From Acidobacteriaceae bacterium (GTDB taxonomy: Bacteria > Acidobacteriota > Terriglobia > Terriglobales > Acidobacteriaceae): a stretch of 64,000 nucleotides of DNA. Shown in pieces: positions 52,985-62,178 of this stretch; positions within the stretch are counted from its first letter, which is position 1; every line of letters starts with the position of its first letter. Made by a program: the position numbers and the translations under genes. The notes beneath the pieces are model-generated. The model did no database searches. It was not told the origin of the DNA and saw only the letters and a program-made list of their open reading frames with translations. The stretch is taken from NCBI GenBank assembly GCA_025355505.1, contig JANXZM010000061.1, positions 1 through 64,000 of the forward strand. The letters run 5' to 3'.

Positions 52985-53452
52985 ATGCTGAAACTGACTA
53001 AAAAAGCGGACTACGGACTCATGGCCATGAAGCATCTGGCCGAGCACGTTGACCAGGGCGCATGCAGCGCCAAGGATGTCGCCGAAGCCTACGGCATCCC
53101 ACAGGAAGCGCTGGCAAAGATCCTGCAACGGCTGGCGAAGGTCGGCTTGGTGCGGTCTCAGCATGGCATGAACGGCGGTTACACCCTGACGCGCGATGCG
53201 AGGATGATTTCCGCCTTCGAGGTAATCAAAGCCATTGACGGTCCGCTCTTCATTACGTCGTGCGTGACCGTTCGCGGCGAATGCGGTCAGAGTGATCGTT
53301 GCACGATTCGCGAGCCGCTGCGCAAAGTGAATGAAAGCATCGAGCAGGTGCTCAAGAACATCAAGATTTCGCAGATGAGGGAAGAGCCGGAAGTCATCCA
53401 TGTCGACAAACTGGAGACGAAGAAACCGGCGGAGTTTGTAACAATTTCGTAG
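52985..53452 (+). CDS. iscR: IscR-like Rrf2 regulator of the isc operon
   Basis: A 155-residue Rrf2 protein. The winged helix is at LTKKADYGLMAMKHLAEHVDQGACSAKDVAEAYGIP and the cluster-binding Cys triad is likely CVTVRGECGQSDRC, matching C-x6-C-x5-C of IscR/SufR-type sensors. It binds an iron-sulfur cluster and represses the biogenesis operon when clusters are plentiful. It is first in a complete isc operon, 27 bp upstream of iscS, behind a GTCGG/CCGAC operator. This Rrf2 keeps the Cys ligands that the 20.8-kb paralogue appears to lack. Confidence 0.93.
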   Translation: MLKLTKKADYGLMAMKHLAEHVDQGACSAKDVAEAYGIPQEALAKILQRLAKVGLVRSQHGMNGGYTLTRDARMISAFEVIKAIDGPLFITSCVTVRGECGQSDRCTIREPLRKVNESIEQVLKNIKISQMREEPEVIHVDKLETKKPAEFVTIS

Positions 53453-53479
53453 CGACGGCTTTCAAGGAGAACGGTGATC

Positions 53480-54769
53480 ATGAGTACGGATGTGAAGACG
53501 GCGACCCCAACCAGCCAGGACATCGGACAGCGCACGGCTCCCCATGGCATCAAGCTGCCCATTTACATGGATAATCACGCGACCTCGCCCATGGATCCGC
53601 GGGTTCTCGAAGAAATGCTGCCCTACTTCATGGAGAAGTTCGGCAACTCCGCCAGCCGCAATCACCCCTTTGGATGGGCGGCGGAAGAAGCGGTCGAGAT
53701 ATCGCGCGAGCGTATCGCAAAGCTGATCGGCGCAACTGCGAAAGAAATCATCTTCACCTCGGGCGCCACCGAAAGCGACAACCTCGCCATCAAAGGCGTA
53801 GCCGAGATGTACCGCGAGAAAGGCAACCACATCATCACTGCGGTCACCGAACACAAGGCGGTGCTCGACACCTGCAAGCATCTGGAGAAGTTGGGCTTCC
53901 GCGTGACCTATCTGCCGGTACAGAAGGATGGGCTGGTTGACCTCGACGACCTGAAGCGCGCCATCGACGACAAAACGATTCTGGTGACGATCATGGCGGC
54001 AAACAACGAAATCGGCGTACTGCAACCGGTCGCGGAAATCGGCAAACTGTGCCGCGAGCGGGGCGTGATCTTCCACACCGACGCCGTGCAGGCCATTGGC
54101 AAGGTGCCGGTGGACGTCAACAAGATGAACATCGATGTCGCGTCCATCACCGGACACAAACTGTACGGGCCCAAAGGCGCGGGCGCGCTTTATGTCCGCC
54201 GCAAGAATCCCCGCGTGCAACTGGTGCCGCTTATTGACGGCGGCGGGCACGAGCGCGGAATGCGCTCCGGGACCCTGAATGTTCCCGGCATCGCCGGTCT
54301 CGGCAAGGCTTGCGCCATCGCGCAGGAAGAGATGCCGCAGGAATCGTGCAAGATGGCCGGTATGCGAAACCGGCTGAAAAACAGCATCATGAGCCGCCTG
54401 GATGAGGTGTATGTCAATGGCTCCGAGGAACATCGCCTGCCGGGCAATCTGAATATCAGCTTTGCCTACGTGGAAGGCGAGTCGCTTCTGATGGGCATCA
54501 ACGATATCGCGGTTTCAAGCGGATCGGCATGCACCTCGGCGACGCTTGAACCATCCTATGTGTTGAAAGCTCTCGGCACCGGCGACGATCTGGCGCACAG
54601 CTCGATCCGCTTCGGCATCGGGCGCTTCAATACCGAGGCCGAGATCGATTACGTGGGCGACCGGGTGGTTGAGACGGTACTGCGTCTGCGCGAGCTTTCG
54701 CCGCTCTACGAGATGGCGAAAGAGGGTGTGGATTTGAAGAGTGTAAAGTGGGCGGCGGAAGCGCATTAG
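53480..54769 (+). CDS. iscS: cysteine desulfurase
   Basis: A 429-residue PLP enzyme that takes sulfur from cysteine for cluster assembly. PLP-lysine is in [18 protein letters not shown], and the persulfide Cys is in [17 protein letters not shown]. The long flexible Cys loop marks the IscS class over SufS. A 30-residue tail precedes [19 protein letters not shown], slightly longer than E. coli IscS. The ATG at 53480 is 27 bp after iscR. The end ([17 protein letters not shown]) is the usual IscU-binding tail. Confidence 0.95.
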   Translation: MSTDVKTATPTSQDIGQRTAPHGIKLPIYMDNHATSPMDPRVLEEMLPYFMEKFGNSASRNHPFGWAAEEAVEISRERIAKLIGATAKEIIFTSGATESDNLAIKGVAEMYREKGNHIITAVTEHKAVLDTCKHLEKLGFRVTYLPVQKDGLVDLDDLKRAIDDKTILVTIMAANNEIGVLQPVAEIGKLCRERGVIFHTDAVQAIGKVPVDVNKMNIDVASITGHKLYGPKGAGALYVRRKNPRVQLVPLIDGGGHERGMRSGTLNVPGIAGLGKACAIAQEEMPQESCKMAGMRNRLKNSIMSRLDEVYVNGSEEHRLPGNLNISFAYVEGESLLMGINDIAVSSGSACTSATLEPSYVLKALGTGDDLAHSSIRFGIGRFNTEAEIDYVGDRVVETVLRLRELSPLYEMAKEGVDLKSVKWAAEAH

Positions 54770-54782
54770 AAGCAGGGCTCAG

Positions 54783-54900
54783 AGTTTCAAGGTTTCAAGG
54801 TTTCAAAGTACCTTGAGCAAGCTTGGAACTGTGACTGCCTAGCGGGAACCCTCGCTGAAATTTTTAAACGTATAAACTTTGAAACCTTTTGCAAGGGGTG
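54783..54900. repeat. inverted low-complexity repeat in the iscS-iscU spacer
   Basis: The left end has TTTCAAGGTTTCAAGGTTTC and the right end has CTTTGAAACC. Together they could fold a long stem-loop in the mRNA. The same unit occurs at 58618-58687 and 59119-59190 in two further spacers of the operon. Confidence 0.6.
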
Positions 54901-54907
54901 AGGAAAA

Positions 54908-55324
54908 ATGTCATACAGCGATAAGGTAATCGACCACTACAACAATCCGCGCAACGTGGGTTCCATGGACAAGAAAGATACCGATGTGGGCACCGGCCTG
55001 GTCGGCGCGCCCGAGTGCGGCGACGTGATGAAGTTGCAGATCAAGGTCAACCCGCAGACCAACATCATCGAAGACGCCAAGTTCAAGACCTTCGGCTGCG
55101 GATCGGCGATTGCATCGTCTTCGCTGGCGACCGAGTGGGTCAAGGGCAAGACGATTGACGAGGCGCTGGAGATCAAGAACACCGAGATCGTGAAGGAACT
55201 GGCCTTGCCGCCAGTGAAAATTCACTGCTCGGTGCTGGCCGAGGACGCCATCCGAGCCGCGATTGGCGACTGGAAGAAAAAGCAGGAAGCCGTGAAACCC
55301 CAGGCAGTGCAGGCGGCGCAGTAA
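54908..55324 (+). CDS. iscU: iron-sulfur cluster scaffold protein
   Basis: A 138-residue scaffold. Cluster Cys residues are in GAPECGDVM, FGCGSAIASSS and HCSVLAED, with the LPPVK motif just before the third, where the HscA chaperone docks. IscU receives sulfur from IscS and iron to build 2Fe-2S and 4Fe-4S clusters. The last dozen residues are an Ala/Gln tail. It is preceded by a strong GGGTGAGG-type site. Confidence 0.96.
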   Translation: MSYSDKVIDHYNNPRNVGSMDKKDTDVGTGLVGAPECGDVMKLQIKVNPQTNIIEDAKFKTFGCGSAIASSSLATEWVKGKTIDEALEIKNTEIVKELALPPVKIHCSVLAEDAIRAAIGDWKKKQEAVKPQAVQAAQ

Positions 55325-55334
55325 CTCATCTCCC

Positions 55335-55415
55335 GTAGAGACAGGGCTTGCCCCGTCTCCGTCGCAATCTGGCTTGCTCGCGGCTCGAAGCTGGAAGCTC
55401 GAAGTTTTTACACTC
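55335..55415. repeat. palindromic spacer between iscU and iscA
   Basis: GAGACAGGGC-TT-GCCCCGTCTC (one mismatch) forms a strong hairpin at 55340-55362. The flanking GGCTCGAAGCTGGAAGCTCGAAG repeats GCTCGAAG. The hairpin core matches the one at 62711-62734. Confidence 0.5.
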
Positions 55416-55419
55416 AATC

Positions 55420-55806
55420 ATGGATCAAGCACTCAAAGATCAGCCCGTCAAACCCGCCGTGCCCACCACTCCAGCCAAGGGCATTCAGGTCACCGGCAAC
55501 GCGCTCCAGAAGATTCGCTCGGCGATGGTGAAAGAAAGCGTTTCGCCGGAGCAGGGCGGCCTTCGTTTGGGCGTGCAGGGCGGCGGATGCTCGGGCCTGA
55601 GTTATAACATACGGTTCGATACCCAACCGCGCGAGCGCGACCGTGTGTTTCAGTTCGAAGATGTGCGGGTTTTTGTGGACCCGAAGTCTTTCATCTATCT
55701 GCACGGGATGATTCTCGATTACCAGGAAACCCTGATGCAGCAGGGATTCGTGTTCGTGAATCCGAACTCGACCAAGTCCTGCGGCTGCGGTAGTTCTTTC
55801 TCGTAG
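55420..55806 (+). CDS. iscA: A-type iron-sulfur carrier (IscA/HesB)
   Basis: A 128-residue A-type carrier. The cluster Cys residues are in GVQGGGCSGLSYN and KSCGCGSSFS, as in IscA/ErpA. It accepts and transfers clusters or iron. The N-terminus is about 25 residues longer than in E. coli and rich in Pro/Lys. ATG 55420 is preferred to the track start at 55348, which falls in the palindromic spacer. Confidence 0.93.
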   Translation: MDQALKDQPVKPAVPTTPAKGIQVTGNALQKIRSAMVKESVSPEQGGLRLGVQGGGCSGLSYNIRFDTQPRERDRVFQFEDVRVFVDPKSFIYLHGMILDYQETLMQQGFVFVNPNSTKSCGCGSSFS

Positions 55807-55812
55807 TAGAAA

Positions 55813-55900
55813 TGTGGCGCGGGCGCCCTCGCCCGCGAACCGCTCTGCCGAGAAATAAAACTGGATGGTGAGGGCGGGCCGTGCGCTCGCCCTAAATTTT
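55813..55900. repeat. palindromic spacer between iscA and hscB
   Basis: CGCGGGCG-CCCT-CGCCCGCG forms a perfect 8-bp stem at 55818-55837 and a second GAGGGCGGGCCGTGCGCTCGCCC follows. There is no T-run, so read-through to hscB seems likely. Confidence 0.5.
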
Positions 55901-55902
55901 GT

Positions 55903-56655
55903 ATGGCAAACATAGAATCCAAATCGCCGTTGATCATGCCCGGAGATGCAACCTCGATTTGCTGGTCGTGTGGCACAATGCGCGCGGTGCACTTCTGCGG
56001 TTCGTGCGGCAAAGTGCAACCACCGGTCCCGGTGGACTATTTCACATTCTTTGGATTTCCGCGCAAGCTCAACCTCGACACGGCCGCACTGGAAAAAGAG
56101 TTCTACGCGCTCAGCCGCCGCCTCCATCCTGACGTGTTCGTTCAGGCGAACTCCGAGGAACGCGCCTGGAGCCTGGAGCAAAGCTCCATGCTCAACGACG
56201 CGTACCGCACGCTGAAAGATCCGGTCAAGCGCTCGGAGTACCTGTTGCGCATCGAAGGCGTCGAACTGGAAGAGCAATCCAAGCAAGCGACCGACAAAGC
56301 TCGCGCTACCGGCGAACTGAAGAAGCAGGTCGTACCTCCCGATCTCTTGGAGGAAGTCTTCGAGCTCAACATGCATTTGGAAGAGCTGCGAGTCCAGAAA
56401 AAGATTGGCGAAGACGATCCCGCTTTGCTTGAGGAAATCGGCAAGGCCAAGCTTTCGCTGGAAGAAAAATACGACGCGCTCCTGAACGAACTTAAGACCC
56501 AGTGGCACGAGTGGGACAAGTCCGTGGACGGCCGGACTGAATACGGAACTGAAGAGGACCGGCGGAAAATTCTCGGCCGGATGCTGGATGTGCTGAACCG
56601 CAGGAACTATGTCCGGAACCTGGTACGGGACGTGAATGAGGCTTTAGAAAATTGA
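55903..56655 (+). CDS. hscB: HscB co-chaperone with N-terminal four-Cys motif
   Basis: A 250-residue J-protein. The J-domain HPD is in ALSRRLHPDVFVQ and a C-terminal three-helix bundle binds IscU (FELNMHLEELRVQKKIGE). Ahead of it residues 20-45 carry two CxxC pairs (CWSCGTMRAVHFCGSCGK), a possible zinc ribbon. Eukaryotic HSC20 has such a tetra-Cys N-terminus, while E. coli HscB does not. HscB stimulates the HscA ATPase and delivers IscU. It lies 44 bp upstream of hscA. Confidence 0.92.
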   Translation: MANIESKSPLIMPGDATSICWSCGTMRAVHFCGSCGKVQPPVPVDYFTFFGFPRKLNLDTAALEKEFYALSRRLHPDVFVQANSEERAWSLEQSSMLNDAYRTLKDPVKRSEYLLRIEGVELEEQSKQATDKARATGELKKQVVPPDLLEEVFELNMHLEELRVQKKIGEDDPALLEEIGKAKLSLEEKYDALLNELKTQWHEWDKSVDGRTEYGTEEDRRKILGRMLDVLNRRNYVRNLVRDVNEALEN

Positions 56656-56699
56656 AAGATTGAGTCATTGATTCAATGGCTCAATGAATAAATGATTCC
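56655..56699. repeat. short inverted repeat between hscB and hscA
   Basis: The 44-bp spacer holds GAGTCATTGATTCAATGGCTC, with internal TGATTCA and TTGATTCAATG near-palindromes. It probably forms a small hairpin. Confidence 0.35.
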
Positions 56700-58601
56700 A
56701 TGGCAACTGACTACATCGTCGGCATCGATCTCGGCACCACGAACTCGCTCGTGGCCTACATGCAGGGGGATTCTCCTGTCGTCATCCCCGGGGAAGACGG
56801 GCTGAACCTTGTTCCCTCGGTGGTGGCGCTCGACGAAAAAAACAAGATCGTAGTCGGCAACGCGGCCCGCCGGTATCTGATCGAAACTTCCGAGCGCGCT
56901 GTGTACTCGGTCAAGCGCCTGATGGGGCGCGGGGTCGAGGATATACAGGACGAACTGAAGCTGTTTCCCTTCCAGTTGGCGGAAGATCTGCAGGAGGGAG
57001 AGGTTCTGCGCATCAAGATTGGTGAGCGAACCTACACACCACCTGAGATTTCGGCGCTGGTGCTGCGCCAACTCAAGCGCAATGCCGAGCGATTTTTCGG
57101 TGCACCCGTAACCCAGGCGGTGATTACCGTCCCCGCATATTTTAATGACGCGCAGCGGCAGGCGACAAAAGATGCCGGTCGCATCGCCGGACTGAATGTT
57201 TTGCGCCTGGTCAACGAGCCGACGGCAGCATCGCTGGCTTACGGTCTGGACAAGAAAAAGAACGGCACGATTGTGGTTTACGATCTCGGCGGCGGCACGT
57301 TCGACATCTCGATTCTCAAGCTGCACGACGGCATTTTCGAGGTACTTGCCACCAACGGCGACACGCATCTCGGCGGTGACGATATCGATAATCTGCTGAT
57401 CGCGATTGCGCTCGACGACATCCGCGGCGAGCTTGAACTCGATGTGCGGCGCAGCGGCGAAGCGGTGCAACGCATCCGCAAGGCCGTGATTGAGGCCAAG
57501 ATTGCTCTTTCCTCGCAGCCCACTGCAAAGCTCGACGTCGATTTGCCTGGTGGAAAGAAGTATCAGCGAGAAATTACGCTCGAAGTCTTTGAGCAGATGA
57601 TCCAACCGATCATTGACCGCACGGTTGGTCCCTGCAAGCAGGCGCTCAAAGACGCAGGCCTGAGGCCCGAACAAATCGACGAGGTCGTGCTCGTCGGAGG
57701 ATCCACGCGCATTCCGAAGGTGCGGCGGTTGGTGCTAGATTTGTTCAAACGCGCGCCGCACACGGACTTAAATCCTGACGAAGTCGTCGCGCTCGGCGCG
57801 GCCGTGCAGGCAAATATTCTGGGCGGCGGCTCCGAAATCACGAAAGAGATGCTGTTGCTTGACGTAACCCCGTTGTCTCTCGGAATTGAAGTGGCGGGCG
57901 GGGTGACCGATAAAATCATCCTGCGCAACTCGACCGTACCGGCTTCGGCAACGCAGTACTACACCACCCAGGTGGATGGCCAGATTAACGTCGCGATTCA
58001 CGTGCTGCAAGGCGAACGCGAACTGGCGCGGGATTGCCGGTCGCTGGCGCGATTCGATCTGAAGGGCGTTCCGCCGATGCTCGCCGGCCTGGCGCGCATT
58101 GAAGTAAAGTTCTTGATCGACGCCAACGGCATTTTACGCGTCTCGGCTCGCGAGCAGCGTAGTGGAAAAGAGGCTGAAATCGACGTTCAGCCCACTTATG
58201 GCCTCACCGACGAGCAGGTCGAGAACATGCTGCTCGAATCTTTCGACTATGCCGAAGAAGATTTCCGCCAGCGGCAGGTCATCGAGGCGAGACGTGAAGC
58301 AGACACCATCCTGACCGCGCTCGCAAAAGGGAAGAACAATCCGGCTTGGCAAGAGCTCACGACCGATGAACGCCGCAACGTCGAGACGCTGAAGAAAGCT
58401 CTTGTCGAGGTAAAGGATGGCGATGACTATCACGCGATTCGCGGAAGCATTGACGCCCTCAACGAGGCGACTCTGCGGCTCGCCGAATTAATGATGAATA
58501 CTGCTGTCTCCACCGCCCTCAAGGGAAAGGCCATGGACGACACAGATATCGACGAAGGCCCGCAAGCCGGCCATCCGATGGCGAAGGCCGATTTTGAATA
58601 A
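56700..58601 (+). CDS. hscA: HscA (Hsp70-class) iron-sulfur chaperone
   Basis: A 633-residue Hsp70. It has the ATPase motifs [28 protein letters not shown] and [17 protein letters not shown], the linker [14 protein letters not shown], and a substrate-binding half. HscA, with HscB, releases clusters from IscU through the LPPVK loop. The tail ([19 protein letters not shown]) is slightly longer than in E. coli. It lies in the expected position between hscB and fdx. No GrpE is nearby, as expected for HscA. Confidence 0.95.
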   Translation: MATDYIVGIDLGTTNSLVAYMQGDSPVVIPGEDGLNLVPSVVALDEKNKIVVGNAARRYLIETSERAVYSVKRLMGRGVEDIQDELKLFPFQLAEDLQEGEVLRIKIGERTYTPPEISALVLRQLKRNAERFFGAPVTQAVITVPAYFNDAQRQATKDAGRIAGLNVLRLVNEPTAASLAYGLDKKKNGTIVVYDLGGGTFDISILKLHDGIFEVLATNGDTHLGGDDIDNLLIAIALDDIRGELELDVRRSGEAVQRIRKAVIEAKIALSSQPTAKLDVDLPGGKKYQREITLEVFEQMIQPIIDRTVGPCKQALKDAGLRPEQIDEVVLVGGSTRIPKVRRLVLDLFKRAPHTDLNPDEVVALGAAVQANILGGGSEITKEMLLLDVTPLSLGIEVAGGVTDKIILRNSTVPASATQYYTTQVDGQINVAIHVLQGERELARDCRSLARFDLKGVPPMLAGLARIEVKFLIDANGILRVSAREQRSGKEAEIDVQPTYGLTDEQVENMLLESFDYAEEDFRQRQVIEARREADTILTALAKGKNNPAWQELTTDERRNVETLKKALVEVKDGDDYHAIRGSIDALNEATLRLAELMMNTAVSTALKGKAMDDTDIDEGPQAGHPMAKADFE

Positions 58602-58617
58602 AGCAGAATAACGCAGG

Positions 58618-58690
58618 GTTCAAGGTTTCAGGGTAAATCCCTGGTGTACTGGCTTTGAAATTTTGCAACCTTGAAACTTTGAAACATGGG
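58618..58690. repeat. inverted low-complexity repeat in the hscA-fdx spacer
   Basis: TTCAAGGTTTCAGGG on the left and CCTTGAAACTTTGAAAC on the right are related to the repeats at 54783-54900 and 59119-59190. They can pair to form a stem. Confidence 0.6.
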
Positions 58691-58698
58691 GTCTTGAC

Positions 58699-59112
58699 AT
58701 GTCTGACGAAAAAACGCAGGGAACCGGAGCAACTACAATGGATGCTCCCGGTGAAAACACGGTCCAGGTTACCTTTCTTCCCGAAGGCAAGACGGTCACC
58801 TTCGAACACGGCAAACTGCCTTATAAAGACCACGGCAAGGAAGAGTCGCTGCTCGATGTCGCGCTAAACTTCGGCATTCATCTCGATCATGCGTGCGGAG
58901 GAAACTGCGCCTGCACCACCTGCCATATCTGGGTGAAAGAAGGTGCGGACCTGCTCTCGGAGTTGGAAGACGACGAAGCCGACAAGCTCGACATGGCCGC
59001 CGATCTTCAGTTAAACTCGCGCCTCGGATGCCAGACCGTGATTAAGAAACCGGGCAAACTGGTCGTGGAAATCCCGGCGTGGAACCGGAACTACGTTTCA
59101 GAAGAACACTAA
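58699..59112 (+). CDS. fdx: isc-type 2Fe-2S ferredoxin
   Basis: A 137-residue adrenodoxin-type ferredoxin with the cluster ligands C-x5-C-x2-C in HACGGNCACTTCHIWV and the fourth in RLGCQTVI. A Thr/Gly-rich 25-residue N-terminus precedes the ferredoxin fold. It supplies electrons for cluster assembly on IscU. The ATG at 58699 follows CTTGAC-type sequence without a clear ribosome site. Confidence 0.95.
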   Translation: MSDEKTQGTGATTMDAPGENTVQVTFLPEGKTVTFEHGKLPYKDHGKEESLLDVALNFGIHLDHACGGNCACTTCHIWVKEGADLLSELEDDEADKLDMAADLQLNSRLGCQTVIKKPGKLVVEIPAWNRNYVSEEH

Positions 59113-59118
59113 GAGCCA

Positions 59119-59195
59119 GGTTTCGCGGCTGCAAGGTTTCAAGGAACCATGCTCAGCGATCCGAATCTTTGAAACTCTGAAACTTTGAATTCTTG
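59119..59195. repeat. inverted low-complexity repeat in the fdx-iscX spacer
   Basis: CAAGGTTTCAAGGAACC on the left and CTTTGAAACTCTGAAACTTTG on the right, the third copy of the isc spacer repeat type. Confidence 0.6.
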
Positions 59196-59209
59196 ATTTG
59201 GAGCCATTC

Positions 59210-59431
59210 ATGCCTAAAGAACTGACCTGGAGCGATCCCGAAGACATCGGGATTCTGCTCTCTGAAATTCATCCGAAACTCGACCCGCTCGCGGTGCGTT
59301 TCACCGACCTGCACAAATATGTGATCGCACTTCCCGGCTTCAAAGACGACCTTACGAAGTCAAACGAAGCTAAGCTGGAAGCGATCCAGATGGCGTGGCA
59401 TGCCGAGGTTCTTGACCGAACCCAGGGGTAG
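59210..59431 (+). CDS. iscX: IscX (YfhJ) Isc-pathway protein
   Basis: A 73-residue acidic protein matching IscX (LTWSDPEDIGILLSEIHPKLDPLAVRFTDLHKYVI). It binds IscS and iron and tunes cluster assembly. Its presence at the end of the operon completes the classic isc set. The ATG at 59210 has TTGGAG 7 nt upstream. Confidence 0.93.
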   Translation: MPKELTWSDPEDIGILLSEIHPKLDPLAVRFTDLHKYVIALPGFKDDLTKSNEAKLEAIQMAWHAEVLDRTQG

Positions 59432-59473
59432 ATTCAGCGCGGATAGATTCAGCAGTTCCAGCAACGCGAGAAC

Positions 59474-60517
59474 TCAGCGCGCTGCCACCGCATTGGGAGC
59501 CGCATCCTCCACACTCGCCTCGCGCAGAAACTTCGCCGCCTCTTCGGGCGGTGTGGGATTGATGTAGAAACCAGTTCCCCATTCAAATCCCGCCGTCTTG
59601 GTCAGCTTTGGCATGAATTCGATGTGCCAGTGGTAGTACTCGTTGGCCGGATCCTGCGCCGGCGACGTGTGCACGACCAGGTTGTACGGGGGATTGTCGA
59701 GCACTCGGTCCGCTTTCATCAGCAGCAGCTTAAGCGCTTTCGCCAGATTTTCGAACATGTGCGACGACGAGTTCTCGAAGGCGGATTCGTGCCGCTTGGG
59801 GAGAATCCAGGTTTCAAAGGGAAATCGCGGAGCATACGGGGCGAGAGTCAGAAAATCTTCGTTCTCGGCCACGACTCGAATGCCGCTCTCGGTTTCCTGC
59901 CGGATGGCGTCGCAGAAAACACACCGCTCTTTGTAGATGTAATACTGCTTGGCTCCCTGCAACTCCTCAACCACATAAATGGGCAGAATCGGCAACGCGA
60001 TCAATTGCGAGTGCGAGTGCTCGAGCGACGCGCCCGCTGCTTCTCCGTGGTTCTTAAACAGCAGAATGTACTTGAAGCGCCGGTCTTTCTTGAGATCGAG
60101 AATACGATCGCGGAAGGCCCATAGAACGTCCTCGATTTTTTTCGAAGGCAGCGAGGCCAGGGTGGCATTGTGGTCGGGCGTTTCGATTACCACTTCGTGA
60201 GCGCCGATGCCATTCATTTTGTCAAACATGCCCTCGGCCTGCTTATTCAAAGTGCCTTCGATGCCGAGTGCCGGGAACTTGTTCGGAACGACACGGATCG
60301 TCCAACCCGGACTGTCTTTCTGAGCAGTCCCGCCGTTGGCACTGGGGCGATACGCCAGGATCTCCGACGGGGTCTTGCTTTCATTGCCCGCGCAGAAGGG
60401 ACAGAATCCGCCCTTGATCTTCACAGCTTCGCGCACAAAGTCGGTAGGCCGCTTGGCGCGATCCGTGGAAATAATCACCCACCGGCCCACGATGGGGTCT
60501 TTTCTCAGTTCAGGCAC
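59474..60517 (-). CDS. galT: galactose-1-phosphate uridylyltransferase-like enzyme
   Basis: A 347-residue HIT-superfamily nucleotidyltransferase. It starts MPELRKDPIVGRWVIIS, with zinc-type CPFCAGNE and CVFCDAI pairs. The nucleophile His region is SLEHSHSQLIALPILP rather than the NPHPHGQ seen in E. coli GalT, which resembles the ADP-glucose phosphorylase-like branch. It likely transfers UMP or AMP between sugar phosphates in the Leloir or related route. It converges on iscX with a 42-bp gap. Confidence 0.82.
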   Translation of the reverse strand: MPELRKDPIVGRWVIISTDRAKRPTDFVREAVKIKGGFCPFCAGNESKTPSEILAYRPSANGGTAQKDSPGWTIRVVPNKFPALGIEGTLNKQAEGMFDKMNGIGAHEVVIETPDHNATLASLPSKKIEDVLWAFRDRILDLKKDRRFKYILLFKNHGEAAGASLEHSHSQLIALPILPIYVVEELQGAKQYYIYKERCVFCDAIRQETESGIRVVAENEDFLTLAPYAPRFPFETWILPKRHESAFENSSSHMFENLAKALKLLLMKADRVLDNPPYNLVVHTSPAQDPANEYYHWHIEFMPKLTKTAGFEWGTGFYINPTPPEEAAKFLREASVEDAAPNAVAAR

Positions 60518-60530
60518 GTACTAAATCCTT

Positions 60531-61022
60531 TCAGCTAAAGTCTGCAAATCTGGAGCCTGCGAATTTACGATTGTACGACACGGAAAACGCATTTTGAAAC
60601 AGCTCGAATGAGGGTCGGCTGCGTCCGCGCTCATGATATACGGCGAGCACGTCGAACCGCCACTGGCACGCAGGCGGCATTTGGTGCAGGAAGTCGCGGG
60701 CCACCATCGATAACTCCTTTTGTTTGTGGCGATCTACAGCGGCTTCGGCGGGCTTGACGTCGCGCGTCGTCCGAGTCTTCACTTCGATAAAACAGAGAAC
60801 GTCCCGATCCCAGCCGACAAGATCGAGTTCGCCGCGATGATTGGGGGAACGGTAGTTGCGGGCGATGATCGTATAGCCCCGCCGCCGAAGGTAGAAATAG
60901 GCGTCTTCCTCGCCACGTTGACCGGTACGCTGGTGCGCCGGCATGTCCTCCGCCGTAAGCGTGTGGGCTGCCAGCCAGTCCAGTGCGCGCAGTGTGGCTT
61001 GCGTAAGGCGTCCTGCGAACAT
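60531..61022 (-). CDS. YraN/UPF0102 nuclease-fold protein
   Basis: A 163-residue UPF0102 protein with an endonuclease-like core (GQRGEEDAYFYLRRRGYTIIARNYRS, GELDLVGWDRDVLCFIEVKTRT). The ELDxV...EVKxR pattern marks a restriction-type nuclease fold, though activity is rarely shown. An N-terminal 30-residue extension is present. It lies 13 bp upstream of galT. Confidence 0.9.
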   Translation of the reverse strand: MFAGRLTQATLRALDWLAAHTLTAEDMPAHQRTGQRGEEDAYFYLRRRGYTIIARNYRSPNHRGELDLVGWDRDVLCFIEVKTRTTRDVKPAEAAVDRHKQKELSMVARDFLHQMPPACQWRFDVLAVYHERGRSRPSFELFQNAFSVSYNRKFAGSRFADFS

Positions 61023-61169
61023 GAAAGAACTCCATCTTCACCCTAGCCTGGAGCATAGCGCGCATTCTGTGATGCCGATCACCGCGCGTCCGGTACATTT
61101 CACCGCTCGCGCTTGCTGGCGGCTGGCTGACCGCTGGTCGACACTTCAGTTCGCCACTTCCGAGACAGG

Positions 61170-62075
61170 CTAGGCAACTGCTTCGACTGCCTTCCCTTCG
61201 TTCAGATTCTTTTTCCCGACGGTGTTCACCAGCACCACGCCGCCAAGCGCGACCGCGCCACCGACCAAAGAAATCAGCTTTGGCACCTCGGCCAGCCAGA
61301 TCCATGCAATGCCGATGGCCACGATCGGAATCACGTACAGCAGCGTTGCCGTGCGTCCGGCGGCGCCGTGCGAAAGCACGTAGGCCCAGGCCACATATGC
61401 GAGTGCTCCCGGAACGATACCCAGATACATCACCACCAGCGTCGCCGAGGCGGGTGCAGCGTGCAGGGTGTGAATGAGGCCGTTGCCAAAGGGCAGCATC
61501 AGTGCCGTACCAAACCAGATCGAGTACGCCGTAAATTCCAGCGCGCTGTACCTGCCCAGATAGTGCTTCTGAAGAATCATGTAAAGCGCGGATGTTACCG
61601 CCGCCGCCAGAATAATCAGCGCTTGCGGTGAGAGGCGGATGCCCTCGCCTTCTCCGCTGGCAATCAGCGCGACTCCCGCGAAGCTCACAAACACTCCACA
61701 CCATCCGATAGGAGTCAGTTTCTCGTGCAGCCAGAATCGCGCCGCCAGCGCGGTCCAAATCGGCGTGGAGGCAATCAGCATGCTGGCCGCGCCCGCGGTC
61801 ACGCGCGTCTCTCCGTAATTAAGTGCCAGGTTGTAAAAAGTGATCCCGATCGCGCCGGTCAGGACCAGCCCGGGAATGTCGCGCAAGTCCGGACGGCGAA
61901 AATGTGCGATCCCGGCATAGATGGCGAGCACCAGAGACGCGACCAGAAAACGCAGGATGGCAAGATTCGCGGGCGAATAAGCGCGCAGGCCGGCGCGAAT
62001 CCCGGCAAACGCAGACGCCCAAACAACCAAGGCGAACGCCAGAGCGACAAGAGTGCGAGAGGTAAAGCGCGGCAT
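61170..62075 (-). CDS. EamA/DMT-family transporter
   Basis: A 301-residue protein with ten hydrophobic helices arranged as two EamA repeats (VALAFALVVWASAFAGIRAGLRAYSPANLAILRFLVAS; LGGVVLVNT). Family members export small metabolites or amino acids. Substrate unknown. Confidence 0.92.
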   Translation of the reverse strand: MPRFTSRTLVALAFALVVWASAFAGIRAGLRAYSPANLAILRFLVASLVLAIYAGIAHFRRPDLRDIPGLVLTGAIGITFYNLALNYGETRVTAGAASMLIASTPIWTALAARFWLHEKLTPIGWCGVFVSFAGVALIASGEGEGIRLSPQALIILAAAVTSALYMILQKHYLGRYSALEFTAYSIWFGTALMLPFGNGLIHTLHAAPASATLVVMYLGIVPGALAYVAWAYVLSHGAAGRTATLLYVIPIVAIGIAWIWLAEVPKLISLVGGAVALGGVVLVNTVGKKNLNEGKAVEAVA

Positions 62076-62178
62076 CGAGAGGCCTCCTTCCAGTAGGAAT
62101 TTCGGCGGATGAATTTCTGTTTATGCAGAGCGGCGACGGAATCACGGCTTCTACCAGGTGCCGTTTACCAGCCAAGGC

